64,000 bases of DNA from Kiritimatiellia bacterium (GCA_028716365.1 JAQUPZ010000012.1:84104-148103); one strand, 5' to 3'. Counted from the stretch's first letter, positions 50,354 through 60,070 are shown. The notes: generated by a model not told the origin, from the letters alone. A program made the numbers and translations.

Positions 50354-51829
50354 TCAATATGCACCCTTGGCGAACAGGACGACCCATATAGTTTTCAGCA
50401 TGATCTTCAGGTCCATCACCCAGTTACGATTCCTCAGGTAATACACATCCAGGATACACATGTTGTGAAAATCGACATCACTGCGGCCTGATACCTGCCA
50501 GAGACATGTAAGGCCGGGCAATCCGCCATGCCGGCTATAATGCCATTCCTCGTAATAATTCTTGAAATCCCTCCACGGCAGTGGACGCGGTCCCACGATT
50601 TTCATCTCTCCACGCATTACGTTTATCAGCTGGGGCAATTCGTCCAGGCTGAATCTTCTCAGGAAACGACCAACAGGGGTAACACGTGGATCATTCTTTA
50701 TCTTGAACAGGCCATCGCCTGATTCATTAAACTCTTCCACCTGGGCCTGCAGTTCCTCTGCACGATCGTGCATGGTCCGGAACTTGTACATCTTGAAGGG
50801 TTTCCTGTTTACCCCTATGCGTTCTTGCACGAAGATTGCCGCCCCTTTACTGGTTGTTCTGATCAATAATGTTATCAACGCTATTAGGGGTAATAATATT
50901 ACCACCATGAAATAACCGACAGCCACAGATAAAAGATTTTTCGAAATACCCGTTTCATCTCTCATGACCCGTGACACTTCAAAATGTACAAACGGCGTGC
51001 CGTGAATCACATCAACAGGCAGTTTGGCCTGGTTGATCAGGACGGACAGTTTGTCGGAAAGGACTTTTGCCGACATGCCAAGTTTGTCTGCGAGTTCCAG
51101 AAGTCGCATGATCTGGGGAACCGTGAAGTCGTTATCTGCGGCAATTACCATCTCCGCTTCGTATTTATTAGCGCTCTCTTCCAGTTTTGCGATGGTACGC
51201 TCAAATCCTGCATCGCTCGCACTGTTGGGAATGCGATCAACAATAATAATTCCGTGTGGATGGATTCTGCATATCAGATCGTTTATCAGGTCGGCCTTCT
51301 CGTTTTTACCAAGTAAAACCGCGCGGACCTGGTCGATTGAATGGTTGGAGCGCAAATACTTCAGCAGTTTGTCCATCAGGCTGCGAAAATAAATGCAGTA
51401 GATTATATTGAAGAAAATAACAGTCATGAAAAAACTGCGGGGATGAAAAATATTTCGGCGAAGATAGAAATAGGTAAAGAAGACCAATATTGCCATCAGA
51501 TTTGCCACGATTACATTCCATGCTATTGGTCGTGGTCTGATAAACTTTCTTCCAGGGTAAAGGTCCCTGAGGGCATATAGGATGCTTAGAGTAATGACCA
51601 TGAAGAAAATAATTCGAGGGGCACTGACTACATAAAAGTCCTCAAACATGTCACTAAGGGCTCCTGTTTCCCTTGCTCGAATTGCCTTGTTGACAAAAGT
51701 GAAGAATTCCTCGCCGATATCGCTATGGAACCGAATGAGCAGGGTGGTATAATACGCCGCCACTATGGCAGCAAAATCAGCAAAGAACTGAACGAGCCAG
51801 AGATTTCGTATTTTTCTATTTGTGAACAT
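50354..51829 (-). CDS. Undecaprenyl-phosphate hexose-1-phosphate transferase
   Basis: The initiating enzyme (491 aa) of lipid-linked repeat-unit synthesis. It has N-terminal membrane helices (residues about 8-130), a CoA-binding-like middle domain (about 150-260), a transmembrane helix near 300, and the C-terminal bacterial sugar transferase domain with FVQERIGVNRKPFKMYKFRTM, SLDELPQLINVMRGEMKIVGPRPLP and GGLPGLTCLWQVSGR. Length and layout match WbaP/EpsE-type proteins. It is transcribed against the main operon and is divergent from lysA. Its last 127 bp are duplicated at 48.8 kb. Confidence 0.92.
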   Translation of the reverse strand: MFTNRKIRNLWLVQFFADFAAIVAAYYTTLLIRFHSDIGEEFFTFVNKAIRARETGALSDMFEDFYVVSAPRIIFFMVITLSILYALRDLYPGRKFIRPRPIAWNVIVANLMAILVFFTYFYLRRNIFHPRSFFMTVIFFNIIYCIYFRSLMDKLLKYLRSNHSIDQVRAVLLGKNEKADLINDLICRIHPHGIIIVDRIPNSASDAGFERTIAKLEESANKYEAEMVIAADNDFTVPQIMRLLELADKLGMSAKVLSDKLSVLINQAKLPVDVIHGTPFVHFEVSRVMRDETGISKNLLSVAVGYFMVVILLPLIALITLLIRTTSKGAAIFVQERIGVNRKPFKMYKFRTMHDRAEELQAQVEEFNESGDGLFKIKNDPRVTPVGRFLRRFSLDELPQLINVMRGEMKIVGPRPLPWRDFKNYYEEWHYSRHGGLPGLTCLWQVSGRSDVDFHNMCILDVYYLRNRNWVMDLKIMLKTIWVVLFAKGAY

Positions 51830-51950
51830 TTATATGAATATAGCAGTTTAACCCGGTTGAGGACAAGGATAGTTCAATCAATGAAAGGTCGTGTATTTAT
51901 AATGCTGGCTGATTGACAGTTTGTCATGCTTTTGATATCCCTGACACCCC

Positions 51951-53234
51951 ATGAATGCATTCACCTATCGGAAGAATAACCTGTATGCTGAAGGTGTGGC
52001 TGTAAGCAGGCTTGCAGAAACGTACGGAACTCCACTTTATATTTACAGCAGAAATCATTTCCGGGAACAATACCGGGTCCTTTCAAAAGCAATGGCAGGT
52101 GCCAGACCTTTGATTTGTTATTCAGTAAAAGCAAATTCAAATGCGGCGGTTGTTAAAACATTCCTTGATGAGAATGCCGGATTGGATATTGTTTCGGGAG
52201 GGGAATTGTTCAGGGCATTGCGGGTTGGGGCGGATCCGTCGAAAATTGTTTTTGCAGGCGTGGGAAAAACGCGCGACGAAATCGAATATGCTATCAGGGA
52301 AAATATACTGTTTTTTACGGTTGAGTCTGAACCGGAAGCCGCGCGTATTTCTGAATGCGCGAAAAAACTTAGACGTAAAGCAAGGATTGCATTCAGAGTT
52401 AATCCTGATGTTGATCCACGTACTCACAAATATATCAGTACCGGTAAAAAAGAAAACAAGTTTGGACTTGATGCTGAACGAATGGTTAAAGCCTGCGAAT
52501 GGGCTGGATCACTGCCGAATATAGAAATAGCCGGTTTACACATGCATATCGGTTCCCAGATTCTTTCAGTACAGCCGTTTTGTCATGCGCTGGAGAAATT
52601 GACTAACATATGTACCTCTTTGAAAAAACGGTTCCCGGCATTCCGGTATCTCGATATAGGCGGGGGAATTGGAATCAGATATCGGCCTGATCAGCCGGAG
52701 CTTACCCCGGAACTTTACGCGAAAACGCTTGTCCCTTTGATTAAAAAAACCGGCCTGTCTATTGTGATGGAACCCGGCCGCTTTCTTGTGGGAAATGGCG
52801 GCATTCTTGTTTGCCGCGTCCAGTACATCAAGGATAATCCATTCAAGAAATTCGTGGTGGTTGATGCCGGAATGAACGACCTGATCAGGCCGTCCCTTTA
52901 TGATGCCCATCACGAAGTGCTTGCCGTAACCAGAAACAGCGGTACAATACGCGGTGATCTTGTGGGACCGATATGCGAATCAGGCGATTTTATCGCGAAA
53001 GACAGGAATTTACCTGTTGTAAAAGAAAATGATCTTCTTGCAGTACAAAGCGCCGGCGCGTATGGTTTCGTCATGTCTTCTAATTATAACAGTCGCCCGC
53101 GGGCCGCGGAAGTCATGGTAGACGGAACCAGGTCGACGCTGGTGCGGAAACGTGAAACCATGAAGGATATTGTAAGCGGAGAAATCATCACTGCAAAACA
53201 GACTGGTATAAGGAGCAGGATTGGTAGAAAATAG
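51951..53234 (+). CDS. lysA: Diaminopimelate decarboxylase
   Basis: PLP enzyme (427 aa) converting meso-diaminopimelate to lysine. The PLP lysine is in CYSVKANSNAAVV; HMHIGSQI, GGGIGIRY, EPGRFLVGNGG and the substrate-binding CESGDF are all present. It opens a run of lysine, folate and pantothenate genes on the + strand and is divergent from the sugar transferase, 121 bp away. No clear ribosome-binding site was found. Confidence 0.95.
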   Translation: MNAFTYRKNNLYAEGVAVSRLAETYGTPLYIYSRNHFREQYRVLSKAMAGARPLICYSVKANSNAAVVKTFLDENAGLDIVSGGELFRALRVGADPSKIVFAGVGKTRDEIEYAIRENILFFTVESEPEAARISECAKKLRRKARIAFRVNPDVDPRTHKYISTGKKENKFGLDAERMVKACEWAGSLPNIEIAGLHMHIGSQILSVQPFCHALEKLTNICTSLKKRFPAFRYLDIGGGIGIRYRPDQPELTPELYAKTLVPLIKKTGLSIVMEPGRFLVGNGGILVCRVQYIKDNPFKKFVVVDAGMNDLIRPSLYDAHHEVLAVTRNSGTIRGDLVGPICESGDFIAKDRNLPVVKENDLLAVQSAGAYGFVMSSNYNSRPRAAEVMVDGTRSTLVRKRETMKDIVSGEIITAKQTGIRSRIGRK

Positions 53235-53249
53235 ATAATGGAGGCAGAG

Positions 53250-54122
53250 ATGTTCAAAGGAGCCTATACGGCAATAATCACCCCGTTCAACAAAGACGGA
53301 AGCGTTGACTTCGGTAATCTGCATGATTTGATAGAAATGCAGGCTGATGCCGGTATAGATGGTATTGTTCCGGTTGGAACTACAGGTGAATCGCCGACCC
53401 TCGATTATGATGAGCACAGCAGGGTCATTGAATTCACAATTGATAGCTGTCGCGGGCGCATGAAAGTGATTGCCGGTACGGGGGCCAACTCAACATCTGA
53501 GGCTATTGAACTTACCAGACGCGCAATGGATGCCGGTGCAGATGGTACCCTTCAGGTTACACCCTATTACAACAAACCGAACCAGGAAGGACTTGTCAGA
53601 CATTTTTCCGCCATTGCTGATCTCGGTTTGCCGGTTATCCTTTACAATGTGCCAAGCCGTACCAGCCGTGATATTTCGGTCGAAACGATTATGCGCCTCT
53701 CTCTGCATCCGAAGATTGTGGCGGTAAAAGAAGCCGGCGGCAGTGTCGACAGGGTGAGTGATGTTCTCAGCCGCTGCAATATCACTGTGCTGGCGGGTGA
53801 TGATTTACTGACGCTCCCGATGATGGCTGTTGGCGCAAAAGGCGTAATCAGCGTGGCGTCAAATGTAATTCCTGTCCCAATAGCAAAACTTGCTCATCTT
53901 GCCATGAAAGGCAAATGGGATGAAGCAAGGAAAATACATCTGAAATACTATAAATTGTTCTGCGATCTGTTTATCGACACGAATCCGATTCCTGTCAAGG
54001 CGGCAATGGCGATGCTTGGAATTACTCGGGAAATTTACCGGCTTCCCCTGTGCCCCATGAACAATGCTCTTAAAAAACAGCTGAGAGAAACACTTAAGAA
54101 GACCGGTGTTCTGAAACGGTAG
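53250..54122 (+). CDS. dapA: 4-hydroxy-tetrahydrodipicolinate synthase
   Basis: TIM-barrel aldolase condensing pyruvate and aspartate semialdehyde in DAP/lysine synthesis. Visible are GTTGESPTL, the YNVPSRT tyrosine and the Schiff-base lysine in VAVKEAGG. The ATG at 53250 has GGAGG five bases ahead, so it is preferred to the ATG at 53238. Length 290 aa is normal. It follows lysA by 15 bp. Confidence 0.95.
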   Translation: MFKGAYTAIITPFNKDGSVDFGNLHDLIEMQADAGIDGIVPVGTTGESPTLDYDEHSRVIEFTIDSCRGRMKVIAGTGANSTSEAIELTRRAMDAGADGTLQVTPYYNKPNQEGLVRHFSAIADLGLPVILYNVPSRTSRDISVETIMRLSLHPKIVAVKEAGGSVDRVSDVLSRCNITVLAGDDLLTLPMMAVGAKGVISVASNVIPVPIAKLAHLAMKGKWDEARKIHLKYYKLFCDLFIDTNPIPVKAAMAMLGITREIYRLPLCPMNNALKKQLRETLKKTGVLKR

Positions 54123-54137
54123 TATGGAGTTCATCGC

Positions 54138-54959
54138 ATGAAGACAAAATCCCCTTCAAAAACCAGAATAGTAGTGGTAGGCGCAGCGGGCAGAATGGGA
54201 CAGGCTATTATTCGCAGTTTTCGCAATGTGAATGGAGTTGAACTTGTCGGCGCTGTGGAAATGACTGTTCACAAGGACCTGGGCAAGGATGTTGGGGTCC
54301 TGGCCGGAGTGGAAAAAACGGGGATAATCCTTTCCAATGACCTTAAGACAGTTCTCTCGAATGCAGATGTATTGATAGATTTTACGTTTCATACAGCTGT
54401 GCCTATCAACGTTATGCTGGCCTCGCAGATGGGACGCGCCATGGTTATAGGAACGACCGGCCTCGATGCCGCAGAGAGTGATGCTGTGAAAAAAGGGGCT
54501 GAGAAAGTACCGATAGTCTGGGCGCCCAACATGAGTCTTGGTGTTAATCTTTTGTTTGCGATGGTTAAAAAAGCCGCCGCCGCCCTTGGTACAGATTACA
54601 AAGTGGAAGTGGATGAAACACATCATGTGAACAAGAAAGATTCACCCAGCGGCACTGCCCTGCGTCTTGGTGAAAAAGTGGCTGAAGGACTGGGTTGGGA
54701 TTTTAAGGCGTGCATGATTCATGATGCTGATGGCGCTTTCCGCAAACATCCTGAAGGTAAGATTGTTGTACGTTCCCATCGTGAAGGTGAAGTGGTTGGT
54801 GATCATACCGTAAGCTTCGGAAATGAGGCCGAGAGGATCGAATTCACTCATCGTGCATGGAGCAGGGAATCGTTTGCGCTTGGGGCTGTTCGTGCAGCCC
54901 GATGGGTCGTAAGCCGCAAACCCGCGCTTTATGACATGCAGGACGTGTTGGGTTTGTAA
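54138..54959 (+). CDS. dapB: 4-hydroxy-tetrahydrodipicolinate reductase
   Basis: NAD(P)H reductase (273 aa) following DapA. GAAGRMGQAI is the Rossmann loop, DFTFHTA and GTTGLD are family motifs, and ETHHVNKKDSPSGTAL holds the catalytic His/Lys. GGAG precedes the ATG by eight bases. It completes the early DAP branch with dapA; DapL or DapF genes are not in the window. Confidence 0.95.
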   Translation: MKTKSPSKTRIVVVGAAGRMGQAIIRSFRNVNGVELVGAVEMTVHKDLGKDVGVLAGVEKTGIILSNDLKTVLSNADVLIDFTFHTAVPINVMLASQMGRAMVIGTTGLDAAESDAVKKGAEKVPIVWAPNMSLGVNLLFAMVKKAAAALGTDYKVEVDETHHVNKKDSPSGTALRLGEKVAEGLGWDFKACMIHDADGAFRKHPEGKIVVRSHREGEVVGDHTVSFGNEAERIEFTHRAWSRESFALGAVRAARWVVSRKPALYDMQDVLGL

Positions 54960-54966
54960 ACTGTTT

Positions 54967-55470
54967 ATGGAAATCGGACTCAGTCTTGGTTCCAATCTCG
55001 GCGATCGCCTGAATAATCTCAAACAGGCTAGGGACAAGATATCCACGATTCAGGATGTTGATGTAATTGATTCATCACCGGTTTATGAGACAGAACCCGT
55101 TGATGTATTGCCCGGATATGCAGGCCTGCCTTTTCTTAATGCCGTGCTGATCATAAATTCGGATCTGGATGCCGATGACCTTTTGAATAAGTTGCTTTCC
55201 ATCGAGAAAACAATGGGCCGTGAATTAACAAGCGGCAGAAATTCCCCAAGGCCTATCGATATTGATATCATTTTTGCAGGTGACCGTGTAATCAAAAGGG
55301 AAAATGGCGGAATACCTCATCCGCGCTGGTCGCAGCGCAGGTTTGTAGTCCAGCCGTTGGCTGATATCAGGCCGGATCTGCACATTCCGGGCGAAACCAG
55401 GACAGTTGCTGAAGTGCTTTTAACTTTACCCCTGACCCCAAAAGTGGTTCTCTTTTTACAGCGATGGTGA
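54967..55470 (+). CDS. folK: HPPK, 6-hydroxymethyl-dihydropterin pyrophosphokinase
   Basis: The 167-residue protein has SLGSNLGDRLNNLKQA near its start, SSPVYETEPV, LPFLNAVLII and the metal/ATP motif RPIDIDIIFAGD with RPIDID. It pyrophosphorylates hydroxymethyl-dihydropterin in folate synthesis. The ATG at 54967 gives the normal family N-terminus. It sits seven bases after dapB and three before panB. Confidence 0.94.
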   Translation: MEIGLSLGSNLGDRLNNLKQARDKISTIQDVDVIDSSPVYETEPVDVLPGYAGLPFLNAVLIINSDLDADDLLNKLLSIEKTMGRELTSGRNSPRPIDIDIIFAGDRVIKRENGGIPHPRWSQRRFVVQPLADIRPDLHIPGETRTVAEVLLTLPLTPKVVLFLQRW

Positions 55471-55473
55471 CAA

Positions 55474-56265
55474 ATGAAGTGGACAGCCTGTAAAATCAAG
55501 AAATTGAAGGGACAACAGAAAATTGTTTGCCTGACGGCCTATGACTATTCCATGGCGCGTATCATTGATGCCGCCGGTGTTCAGTTGATACTGGTTGGCG
55601 ATTCACTTGCCATGACGATGCTTGGCTATGAAAACACGCTTCCCGTTACAATGGTGGAGATGCTCCAGTATACGGCTGCAGTTGTCCGTGGCACAAAGGA
55701 GGCCCTTGTTGTCGCCGACATGCCTTTCATGTCGTACCAGGCATCGATAGAGCAGGGGCTGACCAATGCGGGGAGATTCATCAAAAGGGCAGGTGCCGGT
55801 GCAGTGAAAGTTGAAGGCGGTGCATTCCGTGTCCCATTCATCAGGGCGCTTGTCGATAATGGTATTCCTGTTCTCGGTCATATAGGGCTCACTCCGCAAA
55901 GCATTAAGGAAATGGGTGGCTATAAAGTACAGGGCAGGAAGGTTAACGAAGCCAGGCGGCTGGTCAAAGATGCAAAGGCGCTTGCGAAAGCAGGTGTTTT
56001 TTCAATAGTACTTGAAGGTGTACCGGAACCACTAGGCAGGGAAATAACAAGGGCTGTAAAAATTCCTGTGATTGGTATCGGCGCCGGCAGGTACTGTGAT
56101 GGCCAGATACTTGTCACCCATGATCTGCTTGGTCTTTACTCGGACTTTACGCCGAAATTCGCCAAGCGGTATGTTGATCTCGGTTTTGCAATGAAGAAAG
56201 CCTTCCAGTCCTACAAACGCGAAGTCGAAACCGGTGCCTTCCCGTCAAAAGAACACTGTTATTAA
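55474..56265 (+). CDS. panB: 3-methyl-2-oxobutanoate hydroxymethyltransferase
   Basis: The enzyme (263 aa) makes ketopantoate for CoA synthesis. Motifs: LTAYDYSMARIIDAAGV, GDSLAMTMLGYENTLPVT (Mg/substrate), VKVEGG (lysine), GHIGLTPQS and GIGAGRYCDGQILVTHD. It is the last gene of the run and is convergent with the DUF2400 gene. Confidence 0.96.
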   Translation: MKWTACKIKKLKGQQKIVCLTAYDYSMARIIDAAGVQLILVGDSLAMTMLGYENTLPVTMVEMLQYTAAVVRGTKEALVVADMPFMSYQASIEQGLTNAGRFIKRAGAGAVKVEGGAFRVPFIRALVDNGIPVLGHIGLTPQSIKEMGGYKVQGRKVNEARRLVKDAKALAKAGVFSIVLEGVPEPLGREITRAVKIPVIGIGAGRYCDGQILVTHDLLGLYSDFTPKFAKRYVDLGFAMKKAFQSYKREVETGAFPSKEHCY

Positions 56266-56272
56266 TCGTTGA

Positions 56273-57049
56273 TTATCGGTGCCTGCTCTTCAATAGATCC
56301 TTCATCTCCATGTCGGGATGAATTCCAAAGCGGGTCAATGCAAAATCGTATTTCACGGGATCGTCCGGTGAAATTCTTCTAAATACGTTTGTAATATCCA
56401 GCGCCATTCCCTGGTTGGCTGATTTTCTTTGTGTCATGCCCATGGTCCTGCCGATATTTGCCATGTGAGTATCCAGGGGGACAACCAGTTTACCCGGTGA
56501 AATTCCTTTCCACCCTCCCGGATCCACGGCATCCTTTCTTACCATCCATCGCAGAAACAGATGCATTCTCTTACACGCACTGTCCCTGTGCGGCAGTGGA
56601 ATCAGATATCCTCCGGTACAATTAAGTTTCTCGAGAAAGTAATTCAAAGCGGGTATCACTGTTTCGTCATTTTCCCCCATCCCCGTAACAAAACATTTGT
56701 TGAGCGAGCCGTATTCTTTCAGGATCCGGTGGAGCGCGGACAGCAAATCGGCAATGTCACAGTGGGTCGTGAATCTGTGTTTGAATCCGCAATAAATCTT
56801 TTTGAAGTCCGGTGGTCTTGTTTCCTTTATGAACTCAAGCGGCGATGGGCCCATTTTGTCCAGTACACACCGGACACTTTTCAGTATTTGAGTGACCCTG
56901 CCGTATGCGAGCGAGGAAGCAATCAGACCGGCAATTTCTCTGTCACGGATATCCGGGAAATTATAGAGAAACTCGAGCGGGTCAGGATGAACATATTTTT
57001 TCTTATTGTAGGTCTTATAGAGTCTTTCCAGTTCGGTTTTACTGAGCAT
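56273..57049 (-). CDS. TIGR02757/DUF2400 family protein
   Basis: The 258-residue protein matches the TIGR02757 (DUF2400) family: a YIH-like N-terminus, FPDIRDREIAGLIASSLAYGRVTQIL, KHRFTTHCDIADLLSALHRIL, KRMHLFLRWMVRKDAVDPGGW and PLDTHMANIGRTMGM. The helical pattern is thought to be related to endonuclease III-like glycosylases, but no activity is known. It shares the minus strand with rubredoxin, 29 bp downstream of it. Confidence 0.88.
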   Translation of the reverse strand: MLSKTELERLYKTYNKKKYVHPDPLEFLYNFPDIRDREIAGLIASSLAYGRVTQILKSVRCVLDKMGPSPLEFIKETRPPDFKKIYCGFKHRFTTHCDIADLLSALHRILKEYGSLNKCFVTGMGENDETVIPALNYFLEKLNCTGGYLIPLPHRDSACKRMHLFLRWMVRKDAVDPGGWKGISPGKLVVPLDTHMANIGRTMGMTQRKSANQGMALDITNVFRRISPDDPVKYDFALTRFGIHPDMEMKDLLKSRHR

Positions 57050-57078
57050 GATATTAACCTGCTTTTAAAACATGCAGG

Positions 57079-57240
57079 TTATTCAACCGGCGAGAAATCA
57101 CTTTTGGGCGCGCCGCATTCCGGACATACCCATTCATTTGGAATATTTTCAAAAGCCGTTCCGGGTTTTACTCCATTGTCAGGATCGCCTTTTGCCGGAT
57201 CATATATATAGCCACATACATCACATACATATTTCTTCAT
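57079..57240 (-). CDS. Rubredoxin
   Basis: A 53-residue one-iron electron carrier with CDVCGYIYDPAKGDPDNGV and CPECGAPKSDF, i.e. two CxxC loops holding one iron. The ATG at 57240 has AAAGGT upstream; longer forms would add an unlikely leader. It implies electron transfer in an anaerobic or oxygen-detoxifying setting and is close to a flavin reductase gene (divergent, 57384). Confidence 0.95.
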   Translation of the reverse strand: MKKYVCDVCGYIYDPAKGDPDNGVKPGTAFENIPNEWVCPECGAPKSDFSPVE

Positions 57241-57383
57241 CGTTGACCTTTCGTTGTTGTTTTTCTCCACTGGCATCAAAAGGAAAACCATCCGGATATA
57301 TAGCATGGCATCAGGCTTTTCTCAATGCAGTTTTTTGTTTCGATTCTACCGTATAAGCGGGTATTCTCTGCTTTGAGGTATTT

Positions 57384-58397
57384 ATGGCGGAAGTAAAAAT
57401 CAGGATCAACAGTGACCGGGAATTGACGGTAGTTCCGGGTAATTCATTGTATGCCACGTTGACTGGCGCCGGTGTCTTTGTTCCATCGGCATGCGGCGGG
57501 CGGGGCGGATGCGGCCTTTGCAGAATGAAAATCCTGAAGGGTGCTGAATCACAGCCGTTTACGAAACCCGAAAAACACTGGCTGTCCGATGAAGAAAGGG
57601 TCGGCAGTTTGAGGCTTTCGTGTCAGGTGAAAGTGCTCAATGACCTCCAGATTTCCATTCCTGAACAATTGTTGAAGGTGAAAGAGTACCAGTCTCAAGT
57701 GGTGTCGCTCAGGAATCTGACATATGACATCAGGGAGGTACGCCTGAAGCTGATCAAACCGGAAAAAATGGATTTCAGGCCGGGACAGTATATCCAGTTC
57801 AAAATACCTGCCTATGAACTGAGCCGGCGTCCGGTATTCAGGACATATTCGTTGGCCAATGATCCTGCAAGTAACTCGGAAATTGAACTGGAGGTGCGAT
57901 ATGTACCCAATGGGATATCTACCACATATATTCACAAATATCTCAAAGAAGGCGATGAGGTAACAATTAACGGTCCGTATGGTGATTCTTTCCTGAGGAA
58001 TGATACAACGAACGTTATTTTAATTGCCGGTGGATCTGGAATGTCACCGGTAAAATCAATGCTTCTTGATATGGTTGCCAAAAATGACAGAAGGAAGATC
58101 AGGTATTTCTTCGGGGCAAAATCGTTGCGTGACCTCTTCCTGGTTGATCTTTTGCGGGAAATGGAAAAAAAGCTTGCCGACTTCAGGTTTATTCCGGCTC
58201 TGTCCGAACCTTTGCCTGAAGATAATTGGCCGGGGGAAACAGGCCTCATCACCGAAGTAGTGGATCGTAATCTTGCGGACGTTGTAGATGCTGAAGTATA
58301 TCTTTGCGGTAGTCCTCTTATGATAGATGCCTGTTTAAAGGTGTTAAGGGGAAAGAAAATGCCCGAGGACAGGATCCATTACGATAAATTTGGCTGA
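57384..58397 (+). CDS. NqrF-like 2Fe-2S/FAD/NAD reductase (soluble)
   Basis: The 337-residue flavoprotein has a plant-type 2Fe-2S domain with C-x5-C-x2-C (ACGGRGGCGLC, residues about 37-47) and a fourth Cys (LSCQV), then an FAD domain (RTYSLAN) and an NAD domain (IAGGSGMSPVKSML, YLCGSPLMIDACL). It resembles the soluble part of NqrF but has no N-terminal membrane helix, so it is not the Na+-pumping subunit itself; it may reduce a ferredoxin, rubredoxin or oxygenase. The gene is divergent from rubredoxin and is followed by the cupin and alcohol dehydrogenase genes. Confidence 0.86.
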   Translation: MAEVKIRINSDRELTVVPGNSLYATLTGAGVFVPSACGGRGGCGLCRMKILKGAESQPFTKPEKHWLSDEERVGSLRLSCQVKVLNDLQISIPEQLLKVKEYQSQVVSLRNLTYDIREVRLKLIKPEKMDFRPGQYIQFKIPAYELSRRPVFRTYSLANDPASNSEIELEVRYVPNGISTTYIHKYLKEGDEVTINGPYGDSFLRNDTTNVILIAGGSGMSPVKSMLLDMVAKNDRRKIRYFFGAKSLRDLFLVDLLREMEKKLADFRFIPALSEPLPEDNWPGETGLITEVVDRNLADVVDAEVYLCGSPLMIDACLKVLRGKKMPEDRIHYDKFG

Positions 58398-58462
58398 TTT
58401 TACAATTTTTTGCTCGTATAATCATTAAGGTTTTACTGGTTGTCTAAAATGGAGGTATGGAT

Positions 58463-58834
58463 ATGATCAGGAAGGCGGCTGATTTGAAGACGGAAATCCG
58501 CGACAAAATGCGTGGTGGACCTGGAGCGGTAACAATACACCATTTTTTTGGTAAGCCGGAATTCACCGCAAATGTGCGGTTGTGTGCCAGGCTTGTTCTG
58601 CCGCCGGGTGCCGGCATCGGTGAACATAAACATGAAGGGGAGGACGAGGTTTATATTGTGACCCGCGGATGCGGCATACTTGATGATGGCACGACAAAGA
58701 CCCGTGTTTCTGCTGGTGATGCGATACTTACCGGAAATGGCGGTTCACATGCAGTTACAAACGATGGTACGGATGATCTGGAAATGATTGCCGTAATAAT
58801 GTGTTATGCGGCACAAACGACGCGCCAGGGATGA
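58463..58834 (+). CDS. Small cupin-domain protein
   Basis: The 123-residue single cupin has GEHKHEGEDEVYIVTRGCG (HxH...E metal motif 1) and GDAILTGNGGSHAVTN (motif 2 with His), so metal binding is likely. It may be an isomerase, dioxygenase or binding protein; none is indicated. The ATG at 58463 follows GGAGG by seven bases; that at 58457 is too close. It belongs to the + strand run with the flavin reductase and ADH genes. Confidence 0.85.
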   Translation: MIRKAADLKTEIRDKMRGGPGAVTIHHFFGKPEFTANVRLCARLVLPPGAGIGEHKHEGEDEVYIVTRGCGILDDGTTKTRVSAGDAILTGNGGSHAVTNDGTDDLEMIAVIMCYAAQTTRQG

Positions 58835-58849
58835 AACCTGAGAACTAAA

Positions 58850-59962
58850 ATGAAGATGTTTCCCAATGAACTGGTCTTGCCGCCAAGGACAATTTTTCGA
58901 AAACGCGCTGTGGTTGATCTTTTCAAGGAATGTGCTGTTTTCGGGAAACGCGGCGTTCTTGTGCATGGCAGATCATTCCTCGCCAGCGGGGCCTTTCAGA
59001 ATATTGCGGAAACAGGTATGTCTGATGTTGCAGTCAAAACCTGGCAGCATCCCGGTGGGGAACCGACCCTTCATCAACTTGAGGTCCTTCTTTCTGAGGC
59101 CCGTGCACACCATGCCGAATGGATAGCCGGGGTGGGGGGGGGCAGTGTTATTGATCTTGCAAAAGCGTGTGCCGGCCTGCTTGAAGCAACCCGGCCTCCT
59201 GTTGCTTATCATGACGGCGCTGCAATCTCGACATCAAAAATACCTTTTTTGGTTGCACCGACTACGGCAGGTACCGGTTCTGAAGCCACTGTTGTATGTG
59301 TGCTGACCAATAGTGAAACCAATGTCAAAAAATCATTCCGCCATCCTTCATTTATGGCAAGGCTTGTCATCCTTGATCCTGAACTTTTGGCCGGTTCACC
59401 GCCTGAAGTGATTGCTCATTCCGGCATGGATGCTTTTACGCAGGCAATTGAATCGTATGTTAGCACCGGAGCCACATGGTTTTCCGATCAGTTCAGTTTG
59501 AAAGCCCTGTCGATGATTTTTTCAAGCATAAGAGCGGTTTTTGAGAACTCGTACAGCGACAAAAAGGATGATCTTCTTGCGGGGAGTTATCTCGCCGGTC
59601 TGGCGCTTTCAAATGCAAGACTTGGAATTGTCCATGGACTTGCCCATCCGCTTGGCGCCAGGTATCACGTTCCCCATGGCCTCGCATGTGCCGTATGCCT
59701 TCCGCATGCGATCAAATTCAATCACGATGCCATGGGTGTGAAATATACAATCATGAGCGAAACGATTGGCGGTGATTTATTCTTGGAAACGAACAGGATG
59801 ATTGAAGATTTTAATATACGTTCACCCTTTGCCGGACAGTCGATTTTGGGAGAGGACCGTATCATTGAAGAAACTCTTGCTTCAGGTTCAGCTGCAGCAA
59901 ATCCGCGAAAAGTCACAGAAACCGATGTGGAGTATCTTTTGAAACAGATATTCGCGGGATGA
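58850..59962 (+). CDS. Iron-containing alcohol dehydrogenase
   Basis: The enzyme (370 aa, group III ADH) has the NAD motif GVGGGSVIDLAKA, APTTAGTGSEAT, and the metal-binding residues in HSGMDAFTQAIE and HGLAHPLGARYHVPHG. It would reduce an aldehyde or oxidise an alcohol; relatives include butanol, lactaldehyde and phosphonate enzymes. Neighbouring cupin and reductase genes on the same strand suggest one pathway but do not name it. Confidence 0.9.
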   Translation: MKMFPNELVLPPRTIFRKRAVVDLFKECAVFGKRGVLVHGRSFLASGAFQNIAETGMSDVAVKTWQHPGGEPTLHQLEVLLSEARAHHAEWIAGVGGGSVIDLAKACAGLLEATRPPVAYHDGAAISTSKIPFLVAPTTAGTGSEATVVCVLTNSETNVKKSFRHPSFMARLVILDPELLAGSPPEVIAHSGMDAFTQAIESYVSTGATWFSDQFSLKALSMIFSSIRAVFENSYSDKKDDLLAGSYLAGLALSNARLGIVHGLAHPLGARYHVPHGLACAVCLPHAIKFNHDAMGVKYTIMSETIGGDLFLETNRMIEDFNIRSPFAGQSILGEDRIIEETLASGSAAANPRKVTETDVEYLLKQIFAG

Positions 59963-60070
59963 GTCTTGTTTGACCAATGATCCTTTTTCAGGTTTTGAAT
60001 TGTTATTCCATCCGGATCTTCTGAAGTATGGAAGAGCAGGGGGAGGAATTTCAATTTCTGCAACACCCCA

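Larger units (their letters stand above)
48802..50480. repeat. 127-bp direct repeat, copies at 48802-48928 and 50354-50480
   Basis: The two copies have the same orientation and begin TCAATATGCACCCTTGGCGA. They bracket the broken epsI and the TylF-type methyltransferase gene. Homologous recombination between them would delete or duplicate that interval. Confidence 0.88.

Noticed and set aside
57384..58397. Na+-translocating NADH:quinone reductase subunit F
   Set aside because: No N-terminal membrane helix and no other nqr genes; only a soluble relative is supported.
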